NCBI RefSeq assembly: GCF_964340395.1
Contig: NC_135555.1
Coordinates: 21,842,226-21,906,225, forward strand
DNA from: Glandiceps talaboti
Taxonomy: Eukaryota > Hemichordata > Enteropneusta > Spengelidae
DNA: 64,000 nt
Direction: 5' to 3'
The notes below the pieces were generated by a model. It worked only from the letters and a program-made list of their open reading frames with translations. It was not told the origin of the DNA and did no database searches. Shown one piece after another: positions 12,278 through 23,900 of this stretch. The translations under genes were made by a program, and so were the position numbers. Within the stretch, counting starts at the first letter, position 1, and every line of letters starts with the position of its first letter.

Positions 12278-12354
12278 ACAGTGAAAACAATCAAAAGGAA
12301 GGAGTTGCCACCTCAGTATGGAATATTTGACAAGACTACTACACTATTATAAAA

Positions 12355-12360
12355 TTTAAT
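12355..12360 (-). terminator. Candidate poly(A) signal of the NRF1-like gene
   Basis: ATTAAA on the minus strand, about 140 bp past the stop codon at 12501. It is the commonest variant of AATAAA. No canonical AATAAA is seen on plus between the transposase stop (12277) and 12501, so the two convergent transcripts probably end in this shared 223-bp gap or overlap. Confidence 0.4.
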
Positions 12361-12500
12361 GCAGAATGGCAATTTTAGTAATGTCTATCAAAATAAGATA
12401 AATACTGGTTTGTCAAAGAAATTGATAGAAACTTAATGAGTGTTACAATTGGACAAAGAATTAGTGGATCAGTTAGATGTTCAATGTTTTACAGTTCCTT

Positions 12501-15500
12501 TCATCTTCTTCGGCGTGCTATCTGCATCACATACTCTAGAGCTCTTGTTGTTTTCTTGCTTTTTCTTTGACTCCTCCTGACAAGCATGGATGATGATGAC
12601 TGCATAGGTTGGCTTGGGGACTGAATGGCATATGATACTGTGTGCTCAGATAGGTCGTGGCTGTGCATGCCAAACTGGTCATCAGACTGGGTTTGGTCTT
12701 GCAAGGAGGCTTCCTCAGTTACTTGGAATGTGTCATGAAAAGACAGTGAGTCATTGGTGTGGAGAGTACTGTCTTCAAAACTCGGTATTGTTGATATTTC
12801 CATGGCTGATGGTAGGACATGTAGTGTTTCCGGTGTAGAATGCATATTTAAAAGTTCTGGTGAAAAGAGACAAAATGAATAAATGTGGATTAATATTGTA
12901 CAATTCTGAGGCTAACTAGACATTTGTTACGTTATGACAAACTCAATGTATTCTGATGCAAATAGGACTTTGCTGCTTAGCATTTTCTGTTTACAAACCC
13001 TACTTGTAGATTCCATGCAACTGGTCTTGAACTCATTATAATATGTGTATATTGGTGTGTTTTTTGCACTGTCTTGACTGAATATCTAAAGTATCGATTA
13101 GAAGGTACACAGCAAATTTAACAATTTCAGTAGATAGAAGTTGACTTCTACCATCTGTATGTATGAACATATGGTTTTCTATGTACCCATGTATTTCTGA
13201 ATTTATTCTTAGTGTCTTTCAATAACAATTACACGCTTACTGTATGTTAGCCTTTGACAAGTCACCAATATATATTTTCACGGTTAATATCAGAATTTTA
13301 TGTTGTTACTTACCAAGATCATTTTGATTCAGTGTGGTATAATTGTAAACTATCTGCTGGAGGGCAGGTATTTCAGGATGGAATTGTATATCTTCTGGTG
13401 TAGCAGCTAGAGAAATAAACAAGAATTTGAACAGTTAACAAGGCAGATATTGTATTGCTTTAATATACAATAAATTATCCATGCTTTAACATTGTATGTT
13501 TATCTTCAGGGAAACGTGCCTTCGAAATTAAATATTCAACCTTTGTCCAAATATCCCTGAAGAAACTTTATCCTATTCATATTCAAAATCTGGGAGTTGT
13601 CTTGTACATTTTTCAAATACATATCAAAATTACCTAACTTTTTTACTAATATATATATTTCAGATGGTTATTCATCAAAGTTATTTTATATTATAGATGT
13701 AAATGTTCATCTGTGTTTTGGCATTTTAAATTGTAACAATAATGTGTACATCAGCTTGCTATCCAAACAGATGTTTGTAAGTTGTAGCATACAGTCATCC
13801 TACAAAGGTGCAGAGTGATTATGGTCATAATCGCATTATGGTGTAAAAGTAATATGTACACATAACTGCAATTACAGTCTACTTTCAATTAAAATGATTT
13901 ACAGAACACCCTATTTTAACTGTCCTGGTTGTGAAATTTAACTCAGAGGGACTAGGTAAAAGTGTTCATGATGGAATAAAAAAAAAATTGTGACATGTGT
14001 ACCCATAATAAGACACAGACAACTTGCCATTTCCAAAAAAAAAGTAACTTAAAAAAATCCAAGAACAAGTTGGATGTACATGAAATATCAAAGAAATTTT
14101 TAAAAAAAGGGGGGGGGGGGAATAGTATATGAAACAAGTGGGTAGTTTTTGACCCAACACCACATAGACATGATTACCCACAAATCTGATAATAAATATG
14201 ATAATAGAAGTTGACTTACCATTAGTAAATGTGGGGTTCTCTTCAGATAACTGAGGTTGCTCTGCTGTATTGTCTCCTGTGTGAAAAAAAAAGAAAGATT
14301 CATTAATGTTTCAAATATTTTCTAGTATCACTTACTCTTGGGGGTGAAGACTTAACTCTTTCACCACTCATGGCCTCATGAGATTGTTCTTCCTCCGAGC
14401 CCCTCACTGACAATAATTTGAATAAAGTGAGACTGAGTGTTATGTAATCAAATAGTTATAAAAATACTTAGAGTTACCCATTTTTGACAAGTGAGGTATC
14501 ATTTGATTGGAAAATAAATTATCTTCATAATACTTGCTAATACATACATTCAAATGTCACAAACCCTGCCGAAATATGGAGTAATAAAATATTAATAAAA
14601 CAAACATGCCTTGTTTATTTACTGACACATACAGCTCAGCATAAGTAGGACAATGAACAGAAAAAATGTGCACTACTACCACATTTTAGGTAATTGATAT
14701 TGAATCACCCCTCGCCCTCAATCTGATTAAAATCAGATGTGGTGAAAGCGGCTAGATGTCCTTATTTACCTCTATTCATCATGTTGTGACGTTTGTTTTG
14801 TTCGGAGTGATCGCGTGGGAAGGCGGCGATAAAATTTCAACTAATCAAAACAAGTACTGAGTATACTACTCAATGATAAAGGCACAGCATAAACTCGCTG
14901 AGATGAAAGTCGCCTTATATGAATACTATATCAACTCTAGTTTTGAAAACAGGTTATGACGTTGCACCTACCTGTCAAATCTTCTCGTTGGTAGTACACG
15001 TAACAAGCCTTTGCAGCTCTCCTCAAGAGTTCTGTCCAGCCGTCTACCTCTTTCGGACGTTTGCATGGGTTGCAGTAGGGCACATCTACAGGCCACCACA
15101 TGGGAGCTTTGTCTTGATTACCCCATAACGCCTGGTTTCGACCGACGCTAGTCTTCACGATGGTTGGAATCAGATGTCTGAGTTCGGCAAACGTAAGCTT
15201 GCTCAGGCAGCCTTGTGGTGAGTCACGGATGTCTGGTAGGTCTGGGATTGGTACGGACGTTGAGTTGTCTGTGGCTCCGCCGACATCTGAACTATCTGTC
15301 TCATCAGTGGCTGTACGTTGATACCGAGTGGATGTAACGGGTGGTATAACCATATCTGGAAGTTTTTCTTGAAGTGACTGCTGCATGCAATCAGTACCGT
15401 GGACGATAAACTTGCGTTTCGCTAACACTTTGTCGTAAAACGATACGACCACTCCAACTTCTAAGTTAGTCTTTTTTACGAACATATCGATCTGCTTCTT

Positions 15501-15623
15501 TAAAAGAAGGCAACTTTCAGCCTGCTTCTTCAAGAGGAATGACATTTTGCTGGTATACAGTCTTCTCGATGTGTCGACTACGAATTTTATATTGATAATG
15601 ATGTGGTCGAAAGAAGTTTCCAT
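12501..15623 (-). CDS. NRF1/Erect-wing-like DNA-binding-domain protein, 4 exons, 385 aa
   Basis: Exons on minus: 15623-14972, 14276-14220, 13406-13314, 12856-12501. All junctions are GT-AG in phase 1, giving 1,158 nt including the stop. The start sits in a strong context (AAAGCCATGG). Residues ~140-217 read as the C-terminal part of the NRF1/EWG/P3A2 DNA-binding domain: LRHLIPTIVK, then VGRNQALWG, APMWWPVDVP (W176, W177), a GWTELLRR helix, then CYVYY and REDL. Known family members are nuclear factors that bind palindromic GC-rich sites as dimers. The N-terminus is helical and lysine-rich. The middle is a Ser/Thr/Asp-rich linker. The last 118 residues are Ser/Gln-rich, ending in a basic stretch (RRSQRKSKK...ARRRR) that may be a nuclear signal. 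The first half of the usual domain is less clear, so this may be a diverged or partial version. A role in transposition, or in regulating the element, is inferred from position between the TIRs. Confidence 0.75.
12857..13313 (-). other. Intron 3 of the NRF1-like gene
   Basis: Donor GTAAGT at 13313, acceptor TTTTCACCAG ending at 12857. No other feature seen. Confidence 0.75.
13407..14219 (-). other. Intron 2 of the NRF1-like gene
   Basis: Donor GTAAGTC at 14219, acceptor ATTTCTCTAG ending at 13407. It contains a 12-base G-run on plus at 14109-14120. The short frames 13597-13818 (plus) and 13952-14303 (minus) have no domain. Confidence 0.75.
14277..14971 (-). other. Intron 1 of the NRF1-like gene
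   Basis: Donor GTAGGT at 14971, acceptor TTTCACACAG ending at 14277. It holds copy 2 of the dispersed repeat (14719-14824). Confidence 0.75.
14719..14824 (+). repeat. Dispersed ~106-bp repeat, copy 2
   Basis: About 97% identical to 1005-1111 and in the same orientation. Its start contains the perfect 18-bp palindrome ATCTGATTAAAATCAGAT. It lies inside an intron of the NRF1-like gene, within the transposon. Confidence 0.8.
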
Positions 15624-15682
15624 GGCTTTTAAAGTCGAAGAACAGTGTGAGAAAGTGTTAATGTCGCCTTTGCTAAACTGAT

Positions 15683-15711
15683 CGATCCGCCGGGCAGCAA
15701 GTGGCGGATCG
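15683..15711. promoter_or_regulatory. GC-rich palindrome upstream of the NRF1-like gene
   Basis: CGATCCGCC (15683-15691) and GGCGGATCG (15703-15711) form a perfect 9-bp inverted repeat with an 11-nt spacer. It ends 60 bp upstream of the start codon at 15623, in a locally GC-rich stretch. A TGACGTAA CRE-like motif lies nearby at about 15729-15736. A dimeric protein could bind here; the binder is unknown. Confidence 0.5.
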
Positions 15712-15736
15712 CCGCGTAAAGTCGTCGGTGACGTAA

Positions 15737-17506
15737 AGAGCGGTACCAGTTCACACTTTTACTGCTTTATGATATGTCATTTGTCAAGGATCTGCTGACA
15801 GTCAATCCGCAATGTAACATCAAAAGACGGTAAAGTTGGGTATAAAGACAATATCATTTATCTTGGTGCTAATTGACGGCGTTATTGAACTCATAGCGTT
15901 AACCACACAACTGTGTTGCTGTAACTAACCGAACGGTTCGCGATCTCATCACCCAGCAGACACATCTCATCTCACCAAACATTACATGTATCTTGGCCGA
16001 AAACAATCTCGTGGGTGCAATAACGAGTACGTCCACAGCTGTAAAAAACCAGCTAAACAGTTCTAACTGTTTTCGACTATGTTGAAGTTTACACACACGC
16101 TCCCTAATGAGATTAGTGGTTATGGCCGCCAACACTTCGTAATACCATAGGGTCTATGGTAATACATGCAGGGAATACATGTAGTGGTAGGACACACCGA
16201 GCGCCATCACACCCCTTTCCTAGATAGTATGTTTCACACTGGTAGGATGGTGCCTATTATTAACAATCACTCACAAATATGTAATTCATTGTCCGTCCGC
16301 CCGTACGACTGCTCCTACAAATCTGACAATCAGTAAAAATTCTCCGAAAATACCAGAGATGTCGATCGAAAGAATTTCTATCAGAAAAAATAACAACTTC
16401 AGATAACCGTTTTAAGGTGACGTATGGCATGTATAAAAGAATACCCTATTTCGGTGTATTTTACGCGGAAAAGTTATGTCGGCATGTTTCCACAGAGAGT
16501 CTATCAGCCAATCGTTGTCACGCATTCTCAAAAAGGAATAGCCATTGTCACGTCAGCTAATATCATCATAATTTATTCAAGTCATCTGACGTCACCAATT
16601 CACAAGTTTCATAGTTCTTAACAACATGTTCCCTTTCGGCAAGCTGGCCTTATTTACATCGGCAAAGGCAACGAAAAGGATTGCAACTTTTTAAACAAAC
16701 GTTTAATGTTTGATACAATGTTTTCTTTTCACAAGACGTGCATTTCAACACGGACCGTGATTTCAAGGACGCAATCGTCTGCATGCAGCACATGTTAATT
16801 TTTAGTCCGTGGTGCGTCAGCTAAATTCATCAACGTCCTCCAAAAACATTTGAGACCGGTAACAATATTTTTCCTTTGTCATTGAAGTTAACACATAAAT
16901 ATAAAATAGATGTGAATTTGTATTTTTAAATTAAAAACTTAGAGCTGTTACGTCGTATTACTTTACAAATTTGGACTATGAATTCTACGATACTGTCATA
17001 GATAAGAACGCATGTAAAAGCATGGCTGTTAGTCAAAACAAAGTGATAATAATAATCATGAACTCCTCCTCCAACATCTGTATAAACATATTTGTTCGAT
17101 GAAAAAACCCGTAAAGTTTGAGTACGTGTACTGCATTGTCATGGACGAGGTGAGAATGAACCACCGCAGCCGATTGTTTACTTAGTATTTTGTGATTCGC
17201 ACGTTGTCGACGGCAGGGGATCAAGGTCACAGCCGTCGCCTCTCTCCACGCAAACATTCTACAAGGTGACATGAAATGTTGTCTGTTTTGCCGCCAATAC
17301 AATAAAACACCAATGTGAGCAAAAACTTTATTGACATCAATGACAAAGTAAACTGAAACATCGATTAGGCTTACTTTCACATGCGTCAGGAGAGTGTCGA
17401 TCATAATTTACCGTGGATCGGTAGCTACCGGGTCACGGGTGCTGTCGTCATAGTTCGGCGCATACATGCAGCTACATTATCGCTGTTCGACCATCGATGC
17501 AAGAAT
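15737..17506. other. Non-coding right part of the transposon
   Basis: No recognisable gene. The longest frame, on minus at 17033-17404 (123 aa), has no motif, signal or composition that supports coding. A small hairpin, ACCATAG/CTATGGT, lies at 16144-16160. Confidence 0.55.
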
Positions 17507-17640
17507 CGCTGAAAGTGCTTCATTTGCTAGCAATCGCAGAATCAAAGTGTTATGAGTCGCAGAGTCAGAGTGCTATAGTGGTCGCAGAATGCAAGTGCTA
17601 CAGGTATAGCAGAATCGAAGTGCTACATGTCGCAAACAGT
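17507..17640 (-). repeat. Subterminal ~25-bp tandem repeats, right end
   Basis: Read on minus, four to five copies of a TRTAGCACTTNNATTCTGCG-like unit follow one another at ~25-bp spacing. The outer two lie in the TIR and match the left-end copies at 4903 and 4928. The inner ones occur only on the right, so the two ends are unequal. Such arrays are typical transposase-binding sites in other DNA transposons; binding here is inference. Confidence 0.75.
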
Positions 17641-17708
17641 GTTTTGTTGAAACTGCTAGTAGCACTTTTTACTAGCAGATGCTGTTTTGATACACCCATA
17701 TATACCTG
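17584..17708 (-). repeat. Right terminal inverted repeat of the 12.9-kb element
   Basis: Its reverse complement begins CAGGTATATATGGGTGTATC and pairs with 4821-4946. It includes a perfect hairpin, CTGCTAGTA (17653-17661) with TACTAGCAG (17670-17678), with an 8-nt loop. Confidence 0.93.
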
Positions 17709-17715
17709 CTTAACC
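17709..17715 (+). repeat. Target-site duplication, right copy (12.9-kb element)
   Basis: CTTAACC, identical to 4814-4820. The satellite resumes here in the correct phase (…TTGAACCTAG). Confidence 0.85.
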
Positions 17716-17899
17716 TTGAACCTAGTACTATAATCATGAACATGGTGGCATGTGATAGTCTGTAAGGCAGTGAGGTAACTTGTATAATAATAAGTCATCC
17801 CTTAACCTTGAACCTAGTACTATAATCATGAACATGGTGGCATGTGATAGTCTGTAAGGCAGTGAGGTTACTTGTATAATAATAAGTGATCCCTTAACC

Positions 17900-17999
17900 N
17901 NNNNNNNNNNNNNNNNNNNNNNNNNNNNNNNNNNNNNNNNNNNNNNNNNNNNNNNNNNNNNNNNNNNNNNNNNNNNNNNNNNNNNNNNNNNNNNNNNNN
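17900..17999. other. Assembly gap (100 Ns)
   Basis: Exactly 100 N, a conventional placeholder for a gap of unknown size, inside the satellite about 190 bp right of the transposon. The true array length is therefore uncertain. Confidence 0.98.
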
Positions 18000-20900
18000 T
18001 TGAACCTAGTACTATAATCATGAACTAGTGGCATGTGATGGCAGTGAGGTAACTTGTATAATAATAAGTCATCCCTTAACCTTGAACCTAGTACTATAGT
18101 CATGAACATGGTGGCATGTAATAGACTGTAAGGCAGTGAGGTAACTTGTTGTTTAATAAATCATCCCTTAACCTTGAACCTAGTACTATAATCATGAACA
18201 TGGTGGCATGTGATAGTCTGTAAGGCAGTGAGGTAACTTGTTGTTTAATAAGTCATCCCTTAACCTTGAACCTAGTACTATAATCATGAACTAGTGGCAT
18301 GTGGTAGTCTGTAAGGCAGTGAGGTAACTTGTTTAATAAGTCATCCCTTAACCGTGAACCTAGTACTATAATCATGAACATGGTGGCATGTGATAGTCTG
18401 TAAGGCTTTGAGGTAACTTGTTGTTTAGTAAGTCATCCCTTAACATTGAACCTAGTACTATAATCATGAACTAGTGGCATGTGATAGTCTGTAAGGCAGT
18501 GAGGTAACTTGTTTAATAAGTCATCCCTTAACCTTGAACCTAGTACTATAATCATGAACATGGTGGCAAGTGATAGTCTGCAAGGCAGTAAGGTAACTTG
18601 TCTAATAAATCATCCCTTAACCTTGAACCTAGTACTATAATCATGAACTAGTGGCATGTGGTAGTCTGTAAGGCAGTGAGGTAACTTGTTGTTTAATAAG
18701 TCGTCCCTTAACATTGAACCTAGTACTATAATCATGAACTAGTGGCATGTGATAGCCTGTAAAGTGGTGAGGTAACTTGTTTCATAAGTCATCCCTTAAC
18801 CTTGAACCTAGTACTATAATCATGAACTAGTGGCATGTGGTAGTATGTAAGGCAGTGAGGTAACTTGTTATTTAATAAGTCATCCCTTAACCTTGAACCT
18901 AGTACTATAATCATGAACATGGTGGCATGTGATAGTCTGTAAGGCAGTGAGGTAACTTGTATAATAAAAAGTGATCCCTTAACCTTGAACCTAGTACTAT
19001 AATCATGAACATGGTGGCATGTGATAGACTGTAAGGGAGTGAGGTAACTTGTTGTTTAATAAATCATCCTTTAACCTTGAACCTAGTACTATAATCATGA
19101 ATATGGTGGCATGTGATAGTCTGTAAGGCAGTGAGGTAACTTGTATAAAAATAAGTCATCCCTTAACCTTGAACCTAGTACTATAATCATGAACATGGTG
19201 GCATGTGATAGTCTGTAAGGCAGTGAGGTAACTTGTTTAATAAGTCATCCCTTAACCTTGAACCTAGTACTATAATCATGAACATGGTGGCAAGTGATAG
19301 TCTGCAAGGCAGTAAGGTAACTTGTTTAATAAATCATCCCTTAACCTTGAACCTAGTACTATAATCATGAACTAGTGGCATGTGGTAGTCTGTAAGGCAG
19401 TGAGGTAACTTGTTGTTTAATAAGTCATCCCTTAACATTGAACCTAGTACTATAATCATGAACTAGTGGCATGTGATAGCCTGTAAAGTGGTGAGGTAAC
19501 CTGTTTCATAAGTCATCCCTTAACCTTGAACCTAGTACTATAATCATGAACTAGTGGCATGTGGTAGTCTGTAAGGCAGTGAGGTAACTTGTTATTTAAT
19601 AAGTCATCCCTTAACCTTGAACCTAGTACTATAATCATGAACATGGTGGCATGTGATAATCTGTAAGGCAGTGAGGTAACTTGTATAATAATAAGTCATC
19701 CCTTAACCTTGAACCTAGTACTATAATCATGAACTAGTGGCATGTGATAGTCTGTAAGGCAGTGAGGTAACTTGTGTAATAATAAGTCATCCCTTAACTT
19801 TGAACCTAGTACAATAATCATGAACATGGTGGCATGTGATAGACTGTAAGGCAGTGAGGTAACTTGTTGTTAATAAATCATCCTTTAACCTTGAACCTAG
19901 TACTATAATCATGAACATGGTTGCATGTGATAGTCTGTAAGGCAGTGAGGTAACTTGTTGTTTAATAAGTCATCCCTTAACCTTGAACCTAGTATAATCA
20001 TGAACATGGTGGCATGTGATAGTCTGTAAGGCAGTGTGTTAACTTGTATAAAAATAAGTCATCCCTTAACCTTGAACCTAGTACTATAATCATGAACTAG
20101 TGGCATGTGATAGTCTGTAAGGCAGTGAGGTAACTTGTATAATAATAAGTCATCCCTTAACCTTGAACCTAGTACTATAATCATGAACATGGTGGCATGT
20201 GATAGTCTGTAAGGCAGTGAGGTAACTTGTATAATAATAAGTCATCCCTTAACCTTGAACCTAGAACTATAATCAAGAACATGGTGGCATGTGATAGTCT
20301 GTAAGGCAGTGAGGTAACTTGTTGTTTAATAAATCATCCCTTAACCTTGAACCTAGTACTATAATCATGAACTAGTGGCATGTGATAGTTTGAAAGGCAG
20401 TGAGGTAACTTGTATAATAATAAGTCGTCCCTTAACCTTGAACCTAGTACTATAATCATGAACTAGTGGCATGTGATAGTCTGTAAGGCAGTGAGGTAAC
20501 TTGTATAATAATAAGTCATCCCTTAACCTTGAACCTAGAACTATAATCATGAACATGGTGGCATGTAATAGTCTGTAAGGCTTTGAGGTAACTTGTTGTT
20601 TAATAAGTCATCCCTTAACCTTGAACCTAGTACTATAATCATGAACTAGTGGCATGTGATAGTCTGTAAGGCAGTGAGGTAACTTGTTGTTTAATAAGTC
20701 ATCCCTTAAAATTGAACCTAATACTATAATCATGAACTAGTGGCATGTGATAGCCTGCAAAGTGGTGACTCAGAGGTAACTTGTTTAATAAGTCATCCCT
20801 TAACCTTGAACCTAGTACTATAATCATGAACTAGTGGCATGTGATAGTCTGTAAGGCAGTGAGGTAACTTGTTGTTTAATAAGTCAATCCCTTAACCTTG

Positions 20901-23900
20901 AACCTAGTACTATAATCATGAACTAGTGGCATGTGATAGTCTGTAAGGCAGTGAGGTAACTTGTTTAATAAATCATCCCTTAACCTTGAACCTAGTACTA
21001 TAATCATGAACATGGTGGCATGTGATAGTCTGTAAGGATTTGAGGTAACTTGTTCAATAAGTCATCCCTTAACCTTGAACCTAGTACTATAATCATGAAC
21101 TAGTGGCATGTGATAGTCTGTAAGGCAGTGAGGTAACACTGTTGTTTAATAAGTCATCCCTTAACCTTGAACCTAGTACTATAATCATGAACTAGTGGCA
21201 TGTGATAGTCTGTAAGGCAGTGAGGTAACTTGTTGTTTATTAAATCATACCTTAACCTTGAACCTAGTACTATAATCATGAACTAGTGGCATGTGATAGT
21301 TGTAAGGCAGTGAGGTAACTTGTATAATAATAAGTCGTCCCTTAACCTTGAACCTAGTACTATAATCATGAACATGGTGGCATGAGATAGTCTGTAAGGC
21401 AGTGAGGTAACTTGTATAATAATAAGTCATCCCTTAACCTTGAACCTAGTACTATAATCATGAACATGGTGGCATGTAATAGACTGTAAGGCAGTGAGGT
21501 AACTTGTTGTTTAATAAATCATCCCTTAACCTTGAACCTAGTACTATAATCATGAACATGGTGGCATGTGATAGTCTGTAAGGCAGTGAGGTAACTTGTT
21601 GTTTAATAAGTCATCCCTTAACCTTGAACCTAGTACTATAATCATGAACTAGTGGCATGTGGTAGTCTGTAAGGCAGTGAGGTAACTTGTTGTTTAATAA
21701 GTCGTCCCTTAACATTGAACCTAGTACTATAATCATGAACTAGTGGCATGTGATAGCCTGTAAAGTGGTGAGGTAACTTGTTTCATAAGTCATCCCTTAA
21801 CCTTGAACCTAGTACTATAATCATGAACTAGTGGCATGTGGTAGTCTGTAAGGCAGTGAGGTAACTTGTTATTTAATAAGTCATCCCTTAACCTTGAACC
21901 TAGTACTATAATCATGAACATGGTGGCATGTGATAATCTGTAAGGCAGTGAGGTAACTTGTATAATAAAAAGTGATCCCTTAACCTTGAACCTAGTACTA
22001 TAATCATGAACATGGTGGCATGTGATAGACTGTAAGGGAGTGAGGTAACTTGTTGTTTAATAAATCATCCTTTAACCTTGAACCTAGTACTATAATCATG
22101 AATATGGTGGCATGTGATAGTCTGTAAGGCAGTGAGGTAACTTGTTACTTAATAAGTCATCCCTTAACCTTGAACCTAGTACTATAATCATGAACATGGT
22201 GGCATGTGATAGTCTGTAAGGCAGTGAGGTAACTTGTTTAATAAGTCATCCCTTTACCTTGAACCTAGTACTATAATCATGAACATGGTGGCAAGTGATA
22301 GTCTGCAAGGCAGTGAGGTAACTTGTATAATAATAAGTCGTCCCTTAACCTTGAACCTAGTACTATAATCATGAACTAGTGGCATGTGATAGTCTGTAAG
22401 GCAGTGAGGTAACTTGTATAATAATAAGTCATCCCTTAACCTTGAACCTAGAACTATAATCATGAACATGGTGGCATGTAATAGTCTGTAAGGCAGTGAG
22501 GTAACTTGTTGTTTAATAAATCATCCCTTAACCTTGAACCTAGTACTATAATCATGAACTAGTGGCATGTGATAGTCTGTAAGGCAGTGAGGTAACTTGT
22601 ATAATAATAAGTCGTCCCTTAACCTTGAACCTAGTAATATAATCATGAACATGGTGGCATGTGATAGTCTGTAAGGCAGTGAAGTAACTTGTTGTTTAAT
22701 AAGTCATCCCTTAACCTTGAGCCTAGTACTATAATCATGAACTAGTGGCATGTGATAGTTTGAAAGGCAGTGAGGTAACTTGTATAATAATAAGTCGTCC
22801 CTTAACCTTGAACCTACTAATATAATCATGAACATGGTGGCATGTGATAGTCTGTAAGGCAGTGAGGTAACTTGTATAATAATAAGTCATCCCTTAACCT
22901 CGAACCTAGTACTATAATCATGAAGATGGTGGCATATGTGATAGTCTGTAAGGCAGTAAGGTAACTTGTTTAATAAATCATCCCTTAACCTTGAACCTAG
23001 TACTATAATCATGAATTAGTGGCATTTGATAGTCTGTAAGGTAGTGAGTGGGGTAACTTGTTGTTTAATAAGTCATCCCTTAACCTTGAACCTAGTACTA
23101 TAATCATGAACTAGTGGCATGTGATAGTCTGTAAGGCAGTGAGGTAACTTGTTGTTTAATAAGTCATCCCTTAACCTTGAACCTAGTACTATAATCATGA
23201 ACTAGTGGCATGTGATAGCCTGTAAAGTGGTGAGGTAACTTGTTTAATAAGTCATCCCTTAACCTTGAACCTAGTACTATAATCATGAACTAGTGGCATG
23301 TGGACTGTCTGTAAGGCAGTGAGGTAACTTGTATAATAATAAGTCATCCCTTAACCTTGAACCTAATAATATAATCATGAACATGGTGGCATATGTGATA
23401 GTCTGTAAGCCAGTGAGGTAACTAGTTGTTTAATAAGTCATCCCTTAACCTTGAGCCTAGTACTATAATCATGAACTAGTGGCATGTGAAAGTCTGTAAG
23501 GCAGTGAGGTAACTTGTTCTTTAATAAGTCATCCCTTAACCTTGAACCTAGTATAATCATGAACATGGTGGCATGTGATATTCTGTAAGGCAGCGAGGTA
23601 ACTTGTTGTTTAATAAGTCATCCCTTAACCTTGAACCTAGTACAATAATCATGAACTAGTGGCATGTGATAGTCTGGAAGGCAGTGAGGTAACTTGTATA
23701 ATAATAAGTCATCCCTTAACCTTGAACCTAGTAATATAATCATGAACATGGTGGCATGTGATAGTCTGTAAGGCAGTGATTTAACTTGTTGTTTAATAAG
23801 TCATCTCTTAACCTTGAACCTAGTACTATAATCATGAACATGGTGGCATATGTGATAGTCTGTAAGGCAGTAAGGTAACTTGTTTAATAAATCATCCCCT

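Larger units (their letters stand above)
4821..17708. mobile_element. 12.9-kb KDZ-type DNA transposon with two genes
   Basis: The element is 12,888 bp long. It is bounded by inverted repeats 4821-4946 and 17584-17708 and by the direct repeat CTTAACC on each side, and it interrupts a satellite monomer. It carries a KDZ-like transposase gene on plus (5061-12277) and an NRF1-like DNA-binding-domain gene on minus (15623-12501), tail to tail. Both look intact, and the TIRs differ at only about seven positions, which suggests fairly recent mobility. A MITE (5446-5597) and a dispersed repeat (14719-14824) lie in introns. KDZ elements are known to be large and to encode transposases with associated cysteine clusters. 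That the second gene is a functional part of the transposon is inference. Confidence 0.88.

Noticed and set aside
12614-12838. 74-aa plus-strand frame
   Set aside because: Antisense to the last exon of the NRF1-like gene.
17033-17404. 123-aa minus-strand frame in the right part of the transposon
   Set aside because: No recognisable domain, no splice partner found, and composition like the surrounding non-coding DNA.
4821-17708. Classical NRF1 binding site (GCGCATGCGC) within the element
   Set aside because: No exact copy was seen by eye; partial look-alikes near 5649 and 17458 are too weak to call.
17734-18109. Minus-strand frames running through the N block
   Set aside because: They only appear long because the gap has no stop codons; there is no sequence behind them.
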